NCBI RefSeq assembly: GCF_002101395.1
Contig: NZ_CP019706.1
Location: forward strand, 2,170,001-2,234,000
DNA from: Pantoea alhagi
GTDB lineage: Bacteria; Pseudomonadota; Gammaproteobacteria; Enterobacterales; Enterobacteriaceae
Reading direction: 5' to 3'
DNA length: 64,000 nucleotides
Shown here: one piece after another, positions 7,757 to 16,587 of the stretch
How the letters are laid out: the number at the start of each line of letters is the position of its first letter
How positions within the stretch are numbered: position 1 is the stretch's first letter
Notes under the pieces: generated by a model
What the model was told of the DNA's origin: nothing
What the model saw: the letters and a program-made list of their open reading frames with translations, nothing else
The model's database searches: none
Program-made: the position numbers and the translations under genes

Positions 7757-9247
7757 ATGCAACAAGCGATTAAAATAGCGCCGCGCGATAATGTCGCCGT
7801 TGCGCTCAGCGATCTGGACGAAGGTAGCGTGCTGACGCTGGAGGAAGTGACCGTCACGTTGCGTCAGCCGGTAGCTCGCGGACATAAGTTTGCGCTGCGG
7901 TCGATCGCCGTCGATGAACACATTATTAAGTATGGATTACCCATCGGGCACGCCACGCAGCCGATCGCGGCAGGCGAGCATGTTCATGCGCAAAATGCGC
8001 GAACCAATCTCAGCGATCTGGACGAATATCAATATCAGCCCGATTTTATAACGCTGCCGCCGCAGGCCGCCGATCGCGAAGTGCAGGTTTACCGGCGCGC
8101 TAACGGTGAGGTTGGTATTCGTAATGAGTTGTGGATCCTGCCGACCGTTGGCTGCGTCAACGGCATTGCGCGTCAGATCCTGCAACGCTTTTTGCGGGAA
8201 AGCGACGACGCTGCCGGTATCGATGACGTTCATCTGTTCAGTCATCCTTTTGGCTGCTCACAGCTCGGTCAGGACCATGAGAATACCCGCACCATGCTGC
8301 AAAATATGGTGCGCCATCCCAATGCTGGTGCGGTGCTGGTGATTGGTCTGGGCTGTGAGAACAATCAGGTTGATGTGTTTCGCGATACGCTGGGCGGCTA
8401 CGACAGCGATCGCGTCAGCTTTATGATCTGCCAGCAGCAGGAAGATGAAGTCGAGGCGGGGCTGGAACGTCTGCATCAGCTTTATCAAACCATGCGCCAC
8501 GATCGACGCGAGCCGGGAAAGCTGAGCGAGCTAAAATTCGGACTGGAATGCGGCGGCTCAGATGGCTTCTCCGGCATTACCGCCAACCCGCTGTTGGGAC
8601 GTTTTTCCGATCGCATGATCGCTAACGGCGGAACCACGGTGCTGACCGAGGTGCCGGAGATGTTTGGCGCGGAACGCATTCTGATGAGCCGCTGTCGCGA
8701 CGAGGCGACGTTTGAAAAAACGGTCGCAATGATCAACGACTTCAAACGTTATTTTATTGCGCATCAGCAGCCAATTTATGAAAACCCGTCGCCGGGCAAT
8801 AAAGCGGGCGGCATTACCACTCTGGAAGAGAAATCGCTGGGCTGTACGCAAAAGGCTGGTCAAAGCCAGGTGGTGGATGTGCTGAAATATGGCGAGCGTC
8901 TGCGTCAACCGGGGCTTAACCTGCTTAGCGCGCCGGGCAACGACGCGGTTGCTACCAGTGCGCTGGCGGGGGCAGGCTGTCATATGGTGCTGTTTACCAC
9001 CGGGCGCGGTACGCCTTATGGCGGCTTTGTGCCAACGGTAAAAATCGCCACCAATAGCGAGCTGGCAGAGCGCAAGCCGCACTGGATCGACTTTAACGCC
9101 GGTCCGCTGGTGCTGGATACGCCGATGGAAATGCTGTTGGACCGCTTTGTTGATTATATCGTTGAGGTGGCGAACGGCAGGCAGACCAACAATGAACGCA
9201 ATGATTTCCGCGAGCTGGCGATCTTTAAAAGCGGGGTCACGCTGTAA
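7757..9247 (+). CDS. uxaA: Altronate dehydratase
   Basis: 496 residues (E. coli UxaA 495). Two parts are visible: an N-terminal SAF domain (residues about 1-90, ending near HVHAQNARTNLSDLDEY) and the large UxaA/GarD catalytic region with GCVNGIARQI, HPFGCSQLGQDHENTRTML, GLGCENNQ and GLECGGSDGFSGITANPLLG motifs. It dehydrates D-altronate to 2-keto-3-deoxygluconate with an iron cofactor. It ends the operon and is followed by a strong terminator. Confidence 0.97.
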   Translation: MQQAIKIAPRDNVAVALSDLDEGSVLTLEEVTVTLRQPVARGHKFALRSIAVDEHIIKYGLPIGHATQPIAAGEHVHAQNARTNLSDLDEYQYQPDFITLPPQAADREVQVYRRANGEVGIRNELWILPTVGCVNGIARQILQRFLRESDDAAGIDDVHLFSHPFGCSQLGQDHENTRTMLQNMVRHPNAGAVLVIGLGCENNQVDVFRDTLGGYDSDRVSFMICQQQEDEVEAGLERLHQLYQTMRHDRREPGKLSELKFGLECGGSDGFSGITANPLLGRFSDRMIANGGTTVLTEVPEMFGAERILMSRCRDEATFEKTVAMINDFKRYFIAHQQPIYENPSPGNKAGGITTLEEKSLGCTQKAGQSQVVDVLKYGERLRQPGLNLLSAPGNDAVATSALAGAGCHMVLFTTGRGTPYGGFVPTVKIATNSELAERKPHWIDFNAGPLVLDTPMEMLLDRFVDYIVEVANGRQTNNERNDFRELAIFKSGVTL

Positions 9248-9248
9248 G

Positions 9249-9272
9249 AGAGGCGGCCTGAGGGCCGCCTCT
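9249..9272 (+). terminator. uxaCBA terminator
   Basis: A 10-bp perfect stem AGAGGCGGCC/GGCCGCCTCT with loop TGAG starts right after the uxaA stop codon. The downstream tract (TGTAATTG) is only moderately T-rich. Confidence 0.75.
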
Positions 9273-9307
9273 GTAATTGCGCTTCTTTGCTCAGAAGCCC
9301 TCAGCGG

Positions 9308-10546
9308 TTAGCTAAGGCTCTTCGATGCAGTGCGCTGCTCTTCCGCCTGACATACGGCAGCGGTAAACAGAATATCGGTGGATGAGTTCAGTGCGGTTTC
9401 CGCTGAATCCTGCAATACACCGATAATAAAGCCAACCGCCACTACCTGCATGGCGATATCATTAGGAATGCCAAACATATTACAGGCCACCGGAATCAGC
9501 AGCAGCGAGCCGCCAGCCACGCCGGATGCGCCACAGGCACACAGTGAAGCGACCAGGCTGAGCAGTACGGCTGTGGGCACATCAACATGAATGCCCAGCG
9601 TATTAACAGCCGCCAGCGTCAACACGGTAATGGTAATGGAAGCGCCCGCCATACTAATGGTTGCGCCCAACGGGATGGAGACCGAATAGGTATCTTCGTC
9701 CAGATTCAGCTTCTTCGCCAACGCCATATTTACCGGAATATTGGCTGCCGAGCTGCGGGTAAAGAAAGCGGTCACGCCACTTTCACGCAGGCAGGTAAAT
9801 ACCAGTGGATAAGGGTTGCGGCGGATTTTCCACCATACCAGCAGCGGGTTAAACACCAGCGCCATCAGCAGCATACAGCCAATCAGCAGAGTGAGCAGAT
9901 GCGCATAATTCCACAGTGCGGAGAAGCCGGTTGACGCCAGGATGGAGGCAACCAGACCAAAGATGCCCAGCGGCGCACAGCGGATCACTATGCGTACTAT
10001 CCAGGTCACCGCGTGGGAGGCATCGCTAAGCAGTTGTCGGGTATTGTCGCTGCTGTGGCGAAATGCAATGCCTAAACCAATTGCCCAAACCAGGATGCCA
10101 ATATAGTTAGCGTTCATTAAGGCAGTAAAGGGATTCGCAACCATGCTCATTAGCAGGCCGTTTAATACCTCAGCGATGCCGGACGGCGGAGTGATTTCCG
10201 TTTGCGCCGCGCTCAGGGTCAGCATCTGCGGATAGAAATGACTGCAAACCACCGCGACCACTGCCGCACAGAAAGTGCTTAACAGATACAGCAGGATAAT
10301 CGGGCGGATATTACTTTTTTGCCCGTGTCGGTGATTAGCAATCGAGGATATGACCAGCACCAGCACCAGCAATGGCGCTACGGCTTTCAGGGCGTTAACA
10401 AAAAGCGAGCCGAGCAGGCCCACCGCCAGCGCTGCATCTTTGGAGAACCAGGCAAGCGCAATACCGGCCACCAGGCCTACCATAATTTGTTTTACCAGAC
10501 TGCCGCCGAACAGGCGCGCAATCAGCGTGGAAGAACTTTTTTCCAT
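9308..10546 (-). CDS. sstT: SstT, Na+/serine-threonine symporter
   Basis: 412 residues (E. coli SstT 414), a dicarboxylate/amino acid:cation symporter (DAACS) family protein with eight or more membrane segments. The core signatures are FTRSSAANIPVNMALAKKL (hairpin 1), SIPLGATISMAGASITITVL, and GGSLLLIPVACNMFG (hairpin 2). It imports L-serine and L-threonine with sodium. It lies next to alx as in E. coli; the E. coli neighbour ygjV is missing between it and uxaA. Confidence 0.96.
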   Translation of the reverse strand: MEKSSSTLIARLFGGSLVKQIMVGLVAGIALAWFSKDAALAVGLLGSLFVNALKAVAPLLVLVLVISSIANHRHGQKSNIRPIILLYLLSTFCAAVVAVVCSHFYPQMLTLSAAQTEITPPSGIAEVLNGLLMSMVANPFTALMNANYIGILVWAIGLGIAFRHSSDNTRQLLSDASHAVTWIVRIVIRCAPLGIFGLVASILASTGFSALWNYAHLLTLLIGCMLLMALVFNPLLVWWKIRRNPYPLVFTCLRESGVTAFFTRSSAANIPVNMALAKKLNLDEDTYSVSIPLGATISMAGASITITVLTLAAVNTLGIHVDVPTAVLLSLVASLCACGASGVAGGSLLLIPVACNMFGIPNDIAMQVVAVGFIIGVLQDSAETALNSSTDILFTAAVCQAEEQRTASKSLS

Positions 10547-10755
10547 CGTGAGAACCAGTAATAGTTATTGTGGCCGTCGCCGCCTTATCAGACCACGAGC
10601 GGCATGAGTGTTTGCCTGGAGGAGTATAAGGAAATGCGTTGGCAGGAAAAGCAGAAATTATGGCTATCAGGGCGGGATCAACTTTTTTTGTTTCTGTTTA
10701 TTGGAATTGTGACAGTGATTCCAATTGCTTGATCTTGTTTGAGCGGAATAATTAA

Positions 10756-10774
10756 CGGGGCGCTAAGCGCCCCG
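10756..10774 (-). terminator. alx terminator
   Basis: An 8-bp GC stem CGGGGCGC/GCGCCCCG with a 3-base loop; on the minus strand it is followed by TTAATTATT. It lies 16 bases after the alx stop codon. Confidence 0.7.
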
Positions 10775-10789
10775 CAGCATATTAATTTG

Positions 10790-11767
10790 TTACTCTGCTT
10801 TGCCTATTTTATTGCGATCGTTTCGGTGATTAACCCAGGCGTTGATCAACAGCGTCAGGCCAAGGATGGACCCAACCACAGTCAGTGAAACGGAAACCGG
10901 AATATGCCAGATATCAACAATCAGCATCTTAATACCGATAAATACCAGCACAATCGCCAGGCCATACTTCAGCATGGAGAAGCGTTCTGCCACGCCCGCC
11001 AGCAGAAAATACATGGCGCGCAGGCCAAGGATCGCAAACAGGTTAGAGGTCAGCACAATAAAGGGATCGGTGGTAACGGCAAAAATGGCCGGGATACTGT
11101 CGACGGCGAAAATCACGTCGCTCAGCTCTACCATAATCAGTACCAGCAGTAGCGGCGTGGCATACAGCAGGCCGTTGCGGCGGACGAAAAACTTCTCGCC
11201 TTCCAGATTATCCGTCATACGTAAATGACTGCGCAGCCAGCGCACCACCGGTTTATCTCCGACGGAATTTTCATCTTCCTCTTTGCTGAACGCCATCTTG
11301 ATGCCGGTAAGCAGCAGAAAGGCGCCGAACAGATAGAGGATCCAGCTAAACTGCGTGACCAGCCAGCTACCGGCAAAAATCATGATGGTACGCAGAACAA
11401 TAGCGCCCAGCACGCCATAAATCAGCACCCGTCGCTGATAGGCAGCCGGTACAGCGAAATAACCGAACAGCATCAGCCAGACAAAAACGTTATCCACGGC
11501 CAGCGCTTTTTCCAGTACATAACCGGTCAAAAAAGCCATGGTTTGGGTATTCGCCATTTCACGGCCGGCAGAGCCATCGAGATACCACCAGAAAGCGGCG
11601 GAGAAGAGCAGGGAAACAGAAACCCAGACCAGCGACCAGACTGCCGCTTGTTTAAGCGTCATGGCTTGTGCGCCGCGCCGTCCCTGTAAAAAGAGATCGA
11701 TCGCCAGCATGATTAGCACGACAACGGCAAAGCTGCCCCAGAGTAACGGTGTGCCAACGGTTTGCAT
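10790..11767 (-). CDS. alx: Alx, TerC-family inner-membrane Mn2+ protein
   Basis: 325 residues with about nine membrane segments and TerC-family acidic membrane motifs (EKALAVDNVFVW and VELSDVIFAVDSIPAIFA). The start at 11767 (MQTVGTPLLWGSF) is chosen from agreement with E. coli Alx; the longer open frame to 11917 runs through the riboswitch and is not a protein. A ribosome-binding site AGGAT lies upstream. Alx is implicated in Mn2+ export and in the alkaline-pH response, and its expression is controlled by the upstream leader RNA. Confidence 0.94.
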   Translation of the reverse strand: MQTVGTPLLWGSFAVVVLIMLAIDLFLQGRRGAQAMTLKQAAVWSLVWVSVSLLFSAAFWWYLDGSAGREMANTQTMAFLTGYVLEKALAVDNVFVWLMLFGYFAVPAAYQRRVLIYGVLGAIVLRTIMIFAGSWLVTQFSWILYLFGAFLLLTGIKMAFSKEEDENSVGDKPVVRWLRSHLRMTDNLEGEKFFVRRNGLLYATPLLLVLIMVELSDVIFAVDSIPAIFAVTTDPFIVLTSNLFAILGLRAMYFLLAGVAERFSMLKYGLAIVLVFIGIKMLIVDIWHIPVSVSLTVVGSILGLTLLINAWVNHRNDRNKIGKAE

Positions 11768-11785
11768 AAATAATATCCTGTCAGT

Positions 11786-11820
11786 AAACAAAAACGGCCA
11801 ACGTCGGAAGACGTCAGCCG
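11786..11820 (-). terminator. Expression-platform terminator in the alx leader
   Basis: On the minus strand, GGCTGACGTC-TTCC-GACGTTGGCC forms a 10-bp stem (two wobble pairs) followed by GTTTTTGTTT, between the aptamer and the alx start codon. It has the form of a riboswitch-controlled intrinsic terminator. Confidence 0.7.
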
Positions 11821-11835
11821 CGCTGTTTATCGCAA

Positions 11836-11958
11836 GCAAAACCCCGCCTTCCGGCAAGGTCTCACTTACAACGCAGAAATAATTCCGGGTTGCCCGATGA
11901 CCGGATGCATAACGCATCGTAATGACGATCGATCGGCTAACAAGTTACTCCCCTTTGC
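11836..11958 (-). ncRNA. yybP-ykoY manganese riboswitch (alx leader, PRE/SraF)
   Basis: On the minus strand the leader has the conserved GGGGAGTA near its 5' end and TGAGACCTTGCCGGAAGG near its 3' end, closed by GCAAA/TTTGC (11954-11958 with 11836-11840). These are hallmarks of the yybP-ykoY aptamer. In E. coli this leader senses Mn2+ and alkaline pH through transcription pausing and turns on alx. It ends about 70 bases before the alx ATG. Confidence 0.9.
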
Positions 11959-12027
11959 TGCAAAGAAAGATAGAAGAGCACCAGTCAATAAGCAATGTAT
12001 CTAAAGTAATATTTTGAAATATTTACA

Positions 12028-13020
12028 CTAGCTGGATCTGATCGCTTTATCAGCCGGAAAAACTACTCCGGTTTGTTGACGTATCTCTGACAACAGGCGC
12101 GCTGTGCTGCGCGCCAGCGACAATCCTGCATGCTCAATGTGCCGCTTAGCGACCAGCTCTGCGAAATGCTCAGCTTCATAGCGCATCGTGTTACTGTGCT
12201 GCGCCGGCGTCAGATCCTGCGCCGCACCGCCGCGTGGGATAAAGGTAATGCGTTGGACTTCAGAGAGTTTTTCTATCACCAGCGAGCCCCCTTCGCCCTG
12301 AATTTCGCTGGGAATATGCGAGTCGCTGACTTTGGAGTGCAGCAGCGTGACATCGAAATCGCCGTAATGCATCAGCACCGCACCGTGCGCATCAACGCCG
12401 CTTGCCAGTAGCGTGGCCTGCGCCTGCACCCGCTGCGGCTCGCCCCATAGCGCCAGCGCGCTGGCCAGGCAGTAATAGCCAATATCCATAATAGAGCCGT
12501 TAGACCAACGCGGATTGAAAGTATTGGGGTGCTCGCCGTTCAGGTAACGCGGATAGCGGGAAGAGTACTGACAATAGTTGAACAGCGCCTTACGCAGCTT
12601 GCCAAGCTGCGGCAGGGCCTGCTGGATCACCTGAAAACCCGGCAGGCAGGCAGTTTTAAACGCCTCAAACAGCACCACCTGATTTTCAGCGGCGCAGGCG
12701 ATCATCTGTTCAGCCTCCTGAAGAGTAGAGGCGAGCGGCTTTTCACAAATCACATGCTTGTTATGACGCATGAACAGCAGCGCCTGCTCACAATGCAGGG
12801 CATTAGGGCTGGCGATATAAACTGCGTCAATCCCAGCGCAGGCTGCCATCTGCTCCAGTGAGATAAAGAGGTGATCGGCCGGACAATCTTTAGCGAAAGC
12901 CAATGCCTGTTCCAGCGTGCGCGAGTAAATGGCGGTCAGCTTCATTTTGCCGGTTTCATGGGCAGCCTCCACAAACTGCCGGGTAATCCAGTTAGTGCCT
13001 ACAATAGCGAAGCGAATCAT
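12028..13020 (-). CDS. ygjR: YgjR, Gfo/Idh/MocA-family oxidoreductase
   Basis: 330 residues (E. coli YgjR 328). An N-terminal NAD(P)-binding Rossmann fold starts MIRFAIVGTNWITRQF. The family active-site motif EKPLAS is at about residues 93-98, preceded by YIASPNALHCEQAL. The C-terminal domain holds the conserved NGSIMDIGYYCLASAL. Substrate is unknown. It sits between alx and ygjP as in E. coli and is divergent from the ClC gene. Confidence 0.92.
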   Translation of the reverse strand: MIRFAIVGTNWITRQFVEAAHETGKMKLTAIYSRTLEQALAFAKDCPADHLFISLEQMAACAGIDAVYIASPNALHCEQALLFMRHNKHVICEKPLASTLQEAEQMIACAAENQVVLFEAFKTACLPGFQVIQQALPQLGKLRKALFNYCQYSSRYPRYLNGEHPNTFNPRWSNGSIMDIGYYCLASALALWGEPQRVQAQATLLASGVDAHGAVLMHYGDFDVTLLHSKVSDSHIPSEIQGEGGSLVIEKLSEVQRITFIPRGGAAQDLTPAQHSNTMRYEAEHFAELVAKRHIEHAGLSLARSTARLLSEIRQQTGVVFPADKAIRSS

Positions 13021-13177
13021 AAAAATTCCAACTCCTGAGCCTGAGTGCAGAAGGGCAGAGTAGCATGCGCGTTGGGTTGCGCCACGGCAAAGCGCTGCTG
13101 CTGATTTGATCCTGCGATCCGCCTTCCAATATCATGGCTTCTTCCCGGATGCAGGAACCGTAACAGAAGGATGCGAT

Positions 13178-14863
13178 GTGAGCGTTAAACATGTTCTTAA
13201 CTGGACCACTATTCTGGTCGCGATCCCGGTAGGCTGCGCGGCATCGCTGGTAACGCTGGGCTTCCGTCATCTTATTGAGTTGATTAATCAATTACTGTTT
13301 CATAGCGATCGCGATATTACTGTGGCAATGACCGTCTGGCCCTGGTACTGCTGGCCGCTGATCGTCGGGGCAGGCGGCGTTATTGCTGGTTTTTTTCTGC
13401 GCTATGCCGTCAGTCTCGAACAGCAGCAAATCAGTAAAACCGACTATCTGGATGTAATCAACGCCCGGCTGGATGCGGTGCCAACCAGAACTTCGTTGTT
13501 TCGCGCGCTCTCATCAATTGCCAGCATTGGCAGCGGCGCCTCTATTGGTAAAGAAGGGCCGATGGTGCAGCTTTCGGCGCTGTGCGGCAGCCTGATGGGG
13601 CGTTTTTGCTTTAAATCGGTCGCTATCAATAACAGTGAAATTGTCGCGATGGCCGCCGCCGCCGGTCTGGCCTCCGTTTATCATGCTCCGCTGGCCTCGG
13701 CAATTTTCGTGGCGGAGATCGCTTTTGGCATTACGGCGCTGCAGCGGCTGATCCCGCTGATTATCGCGGCCGCCACGGCGGTTATGACCATGTGGTCGCT
13801 GGGGCTGCGCAATGCGCTTTATCCCTTTGCCGAGGTCGCGTTTCAGCTGGATCCGACCACGCTGCTGTTGACGGTTGCGGTTGGCCTGTTATCCGGCCTG
13901 CTTGGCTGGCTGCTGATTAAAATGATCGGCCACAGCAGGCAGCTTTTTTCTCATGTTCAGTCGCTGCCGCTGCGTCTTGGATTAGGGGGGCTGCTGGTGG
14001 GCACGCTGGCGCTGATTTCCACCGATATCCTTGGCAACGGCTATGAAGTGATCGTAAAGATTATGGCCGGACACTATCTGCTGCCCGCGCTGCTGCTGCT
14101 GCTGGCGTTGAAAATGAGCGCAACGGCGTTGTCGGTGGGATCGAATGCGGTAGGCGGATTATTTACGCCCTCGCTATTGGTAGGGGCGCTACTGGGCGTA
14201 ATTATCGCTACGCTGGCGCGACAGGCCGGGCTGCCGGTAAGCAACACGCTGCTGTTTGCAGTGGTGGGCATGGGGGCGGTACTGGCTGCGGTCAGTCAGG
14301 CCCCCCTGATGGCGATGCTGATGGTTCTGGAAATGACCTTAAACAGCAGCCTGCTGTTTCCGGTAATGATCGCTACCGTGCTGGCGGCAATGGTAGCCTG
14401 GCAGTTGCAGGCGACCAGCACCTATCCCGTGGTAACGCAGCATTTTAATCGCGCTGATGCCAAACTCGATTTTGATAACAGTATCATCGAGCAGCTGATT
14501 GTGCCCGGTGCCGCGCTACAGCCGCATGAATCGGTAGGGCGCGCGCTGGCGGTCAGCTCGCTGAAAAAAGAGCGCTATGTCTATGTGATTAACGACCTGG
14601 GACATTTCCTTGGCGTGGTTTCGATTCATGATATTTCGCGCAAAATTCTCGATCATGAAATTACGCTTGATTCGCCGGTGATTCTGGTGATGGATGCACA
14701 GTTTCCCTGTGTGTTCCGTAATCAAACGGTGCGCGAAGGATGGGAAGCCTTTGCGCAGGTCACGCTGGAGCGTCTGCCGGTTTTAAATAATCCACAGGAT
14801 CGTAAATATCTTGGCGTATTGACCAAAACCAGCCTGATTAGAAAGGCGAAAGCGTTTATTTAA
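13178..14863 (+). CDS. ClC-family chloride channel/transporter with C-terminal CBS domains
   Basis: 561 residues. About ten membrane helices (residues 10-415) carry ClC signatures: GSGASIGKEGPMVQ with the gating glutamate (E of KEGP), and NAVGGLFTPSLLVGALLG. Two CBS-type stretches follow (about 450-560), unlike the 418-residue E. coli ClcB, which lacks them. A GTG start at 13178 is chosen because AAGGATGCGAT gives a well-spaced ribosome-binding site; the frame runs open further upstream to 13106. The E. coli neighbour at this position is ygjQ, so this gene replaces it. The proton-glutamate position after FVAE appears to be Ile, which may indicate channel rather than antiport behaviour. Confidence 0.88.
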   Translation: MSVKHVLNWTTILVAIPVGCAASLVTLGFRHLIELINQLLFHSDRDITVAMTVWPWYCWPLIVGAGGVIAGFFLRYAVSLEQQQISKTDYLDVINARLDAVPTRTSLFRALSSIASIGSGASIGKEGPMVQLSALCGSLMGRFCFKSVAINNSEIVAMAAAAGLASVYHAPLASAIFVAEIAFGITALQRLIPLIIAAATAVMTMWSLGLRNALYPFAEVAFQLDPTTLLLTVAVGLLSGLLGWLLIKMIGHSRQLFSHVQSLPLRLGLGGLLVGTLALISTDILGNGYEVIVKIMAGHYLLPALLLLLALKMSATALSVGSNAVGGLFTPSLLVGALLGVIIATLARQAGLPVSNTLLFAVVGMGAVLAAVSQAPLMAMLMVLEMTLNSSLLFPVMIATVLAAMVAWQLQATSTYPVVTQHFNRADAKLDFDNSIIEQLIVPGAALQPHESVGRALAVSSLKKERYVYVINDLGHFLGVVSIHDISRKILDHEITLDSPVILVMDAQFPCVFRNQTVREGWEAFAQVTLERLPVLNNPQDRKYLGVLTKTSLIRKAKAFI

Positions 14864-15363
14864 TCGGCGTTGCCCAGCTGTGCCTGATGAGTCAGCCATA
14901 GTCGGGTATCGAATTCCAGTTGATGATAATCTGGCTCCATATGGCAGCAGAGCTGGTAAAACGCTTTGTTATGCTCTTTCTCTTTGATATGCGCCAGCTC
15001 ATGCACCACGATCATGCGCAGAAAGGCTTCCGGTGCCTGGCGGAACAGCGTGGCAACACGAATTTCCGCCCGTGCTTTCAGCTTGCCGCCCTGCACCTGC
15101 GAGACGGCGGTATGCAGGCCAAGCGCATGTTTTATGACGCGGATTTTACTGTCATAGATCACTTTATTCAGCGGCGCGGCGTTGCGTAAATAGCGGTTTT
15201 TAAGCGCCTGCGTATAGTCATACAGCGCTTTGTCACTGGTGATATTGTGCATGGCGGGATAGCGCTTTTGTAGCACTTCGCCAAGGCGCTGCTGATCGAT
15301 AAGGGTCTGGACCTGGCGCAGCAGCGTTTCAGGATAGCCCTGCAGATAAATTAACGACGACAT
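14860..15363 (-). CDS. ygjP: YgjP, DUF45 zinc-metallopeptidase-like protein
   Basis: 167 residues, as in E. coli YgjP. The zinc motif HELAHIKEKEHNKAFY (HExxH with a further His) is at about residues 114-129, placing it in the DUF45/SprT-like group. Function is not established. The start at 15363 (MSSLIYLQGYPE) matches the E. coli protein, although the frame is open further upstream. It overlaps the end of the convergent ClC gene by four bases. Confidence 0.93.
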   Translation of the reverse strand: MSSLIYLQGYPETLLRQVQTLIDQQRLGEVLQKRYPAMHNITSDKALYDYTQALKNRYLRNAAPLNKVIYDSKIRVIKHALGLHTAVSQVQGGKLKARAEIRVATLFRQAPEAFLRMIVVHELAHIKEKEHNKAFYQLCCHMEPDYHQLEFDTRLWLTHQAQLGNAD

Positions 15364-15447
15364 GACGCGGCTCGAATAAAAAGGCAGTATACTGCGCCCC
15401 CGCTTTCGGGGCGAAAAGATGCGCAATAGTACCACGCCGAGGAATCC

Positions 15448-16572
15448 ATGAGCCAATTAGAACTGAGCCAACGCACGCTGACCTTACACCGCTTCCCGCG
15501 TATGCAGGAAGAAAACCCACTCCAGGCGTGGGATTCGGCCGATGAGTATCTGTTGCAGCAAACGCTGCCGGCGCCGGAGCAGGGGCCGCTGCTGGTTTTT
15601 AACGACAGCTTTGGCGCGCTCGCCTGCGCGCTGGATCGCCCACTCTACAGCATTAATGATTCATGGATTAGCCAGCAGGCGACGCGTCAAAATCTGCGTG
15701 ACAACCAGCTGGATGAGGATCGGGTGACCCTGCTTGACAGCATGGCACCGCTGCCTGATGCCCCCGCCTGCGTGCTGATTAAAATCCCCCGCACGCTGGC
15801 ACTGCTGGAGCATCAGCTGCGTCAGCTGCGTGAAGTAGTGACGCCAGAAACCGTTATTATTGCCGGTGCGCGCGCGAAAGATATCCATACTTCCACGCTG
15901 CAGCTGTTTGAACGTATTCTTGGCCCAACGAAAACCTCGCTGGCGTGGAAAAAAGCGCGCCTGGTTTACAGCACCTTTGCCGCGCCGGAACTCAAGCCGC
16001 AGGCGGAAACGCTGAGCTGGCCGCTGGATGGCACCGCGTATCAGATTCATAATCATGCCAATGTCTTTTCCCGCAGCGGGCTGGATATTGGCGCGCGTTT
16101 CTTTATGCAGCATCTGCCGGATAATATCACCGGCGAGATTGCCGATCTCGGCTGCGGCAACGGCGTGATTGGCCTGATGGCGCTGGAGATGAATCCACAG
16201 GCGGAAGTGCATTTCATTGATGAATCCTGGATGGCGATCGCTTCCAGCCGCATGAACGTTGAGCTTAACCGTCCGCAGGATATGGCGCGCAGCCATTTTC
16301 AGGTCAATAACGCGCTGAGCGGTTTTCCGGCCGATCGTCTGCATGCGGTGCTCTGTAATCCTCCTTTCCATCAGCAGAGCGCAGTGACCGATCATATCGC
16401 CTGGCAGATGTTCCGGGACGCGCGCCGCTGCCTGCAGTATGGCGGTGAACTGCGTATCGTTGGCAACCGCCATCTGGATTATTATCGCAAAATGAAAAAG
16501 CTGTTTGGCAACTGCACCACCGTTGCGTCAAATAACAAGTTTGTGGTGCTGCGCTCGGTAAAGCTGCGTTGA
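15448..16572 (+). CDS. rlmG: 23S rRNA (guanine1835-N2)-methyltransferase
   Basis: 374 residues (E. coli 378), with the duplicated methyltransferase layout of the RsmC/RlmG family. The C-terminal catalytic half shows the SAM motif IADLGCGNGVIGLMAL at about residues 230-245 and the N-methyltransferase motif CNPPFHQ at about 309-315. It methylates N2 of G1835 of 23S rRNA using S-adenosylmethionine. It is divergent from ygjP and convergent with fadH across a 15-base gap. Confidence 0.95.
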   Translation: MSQLELSQRTLTLHRFPRMQEENPLQAWDSADEYLLQQTLPAPEQGPLLVFNDSFGALACALDRPLYSINDSWISQQATRQNLRDNQLDEDRVTLLDSMAPLPDAPACVLIKIPRTLALLEHQLRQLREVVTPETVIIAGARAKDIHTSTLQLFERILGPTKTSLAWKKARLVYSTFAAPELKPQAETLSWPLDGTAYQIHNHANVFSRSGLDIGARFFMQHLPDNITGEIADLGCGNGVIGLMALEMNPQAEVHFIDESWMAIASSRMNVELNRPQDMARSHFQVNNALSGFPADRLHAVLCNPPFHQQSAVTDHIAWQMFRDARRCLQYGGELRIVGNRHLDYYRKMKKLFGNCTTVASNNKFVVLRSVKLR

Positions 16573-16587
16573 GATTGCCAGCGCCGA

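Noticed and set aside
15661..16473. 270-codon open frame opposite rlmG
   Set aside because: It lies wholly inside rlmG on the other strand, with no ribosome-binding site. The sense gene is well supported.
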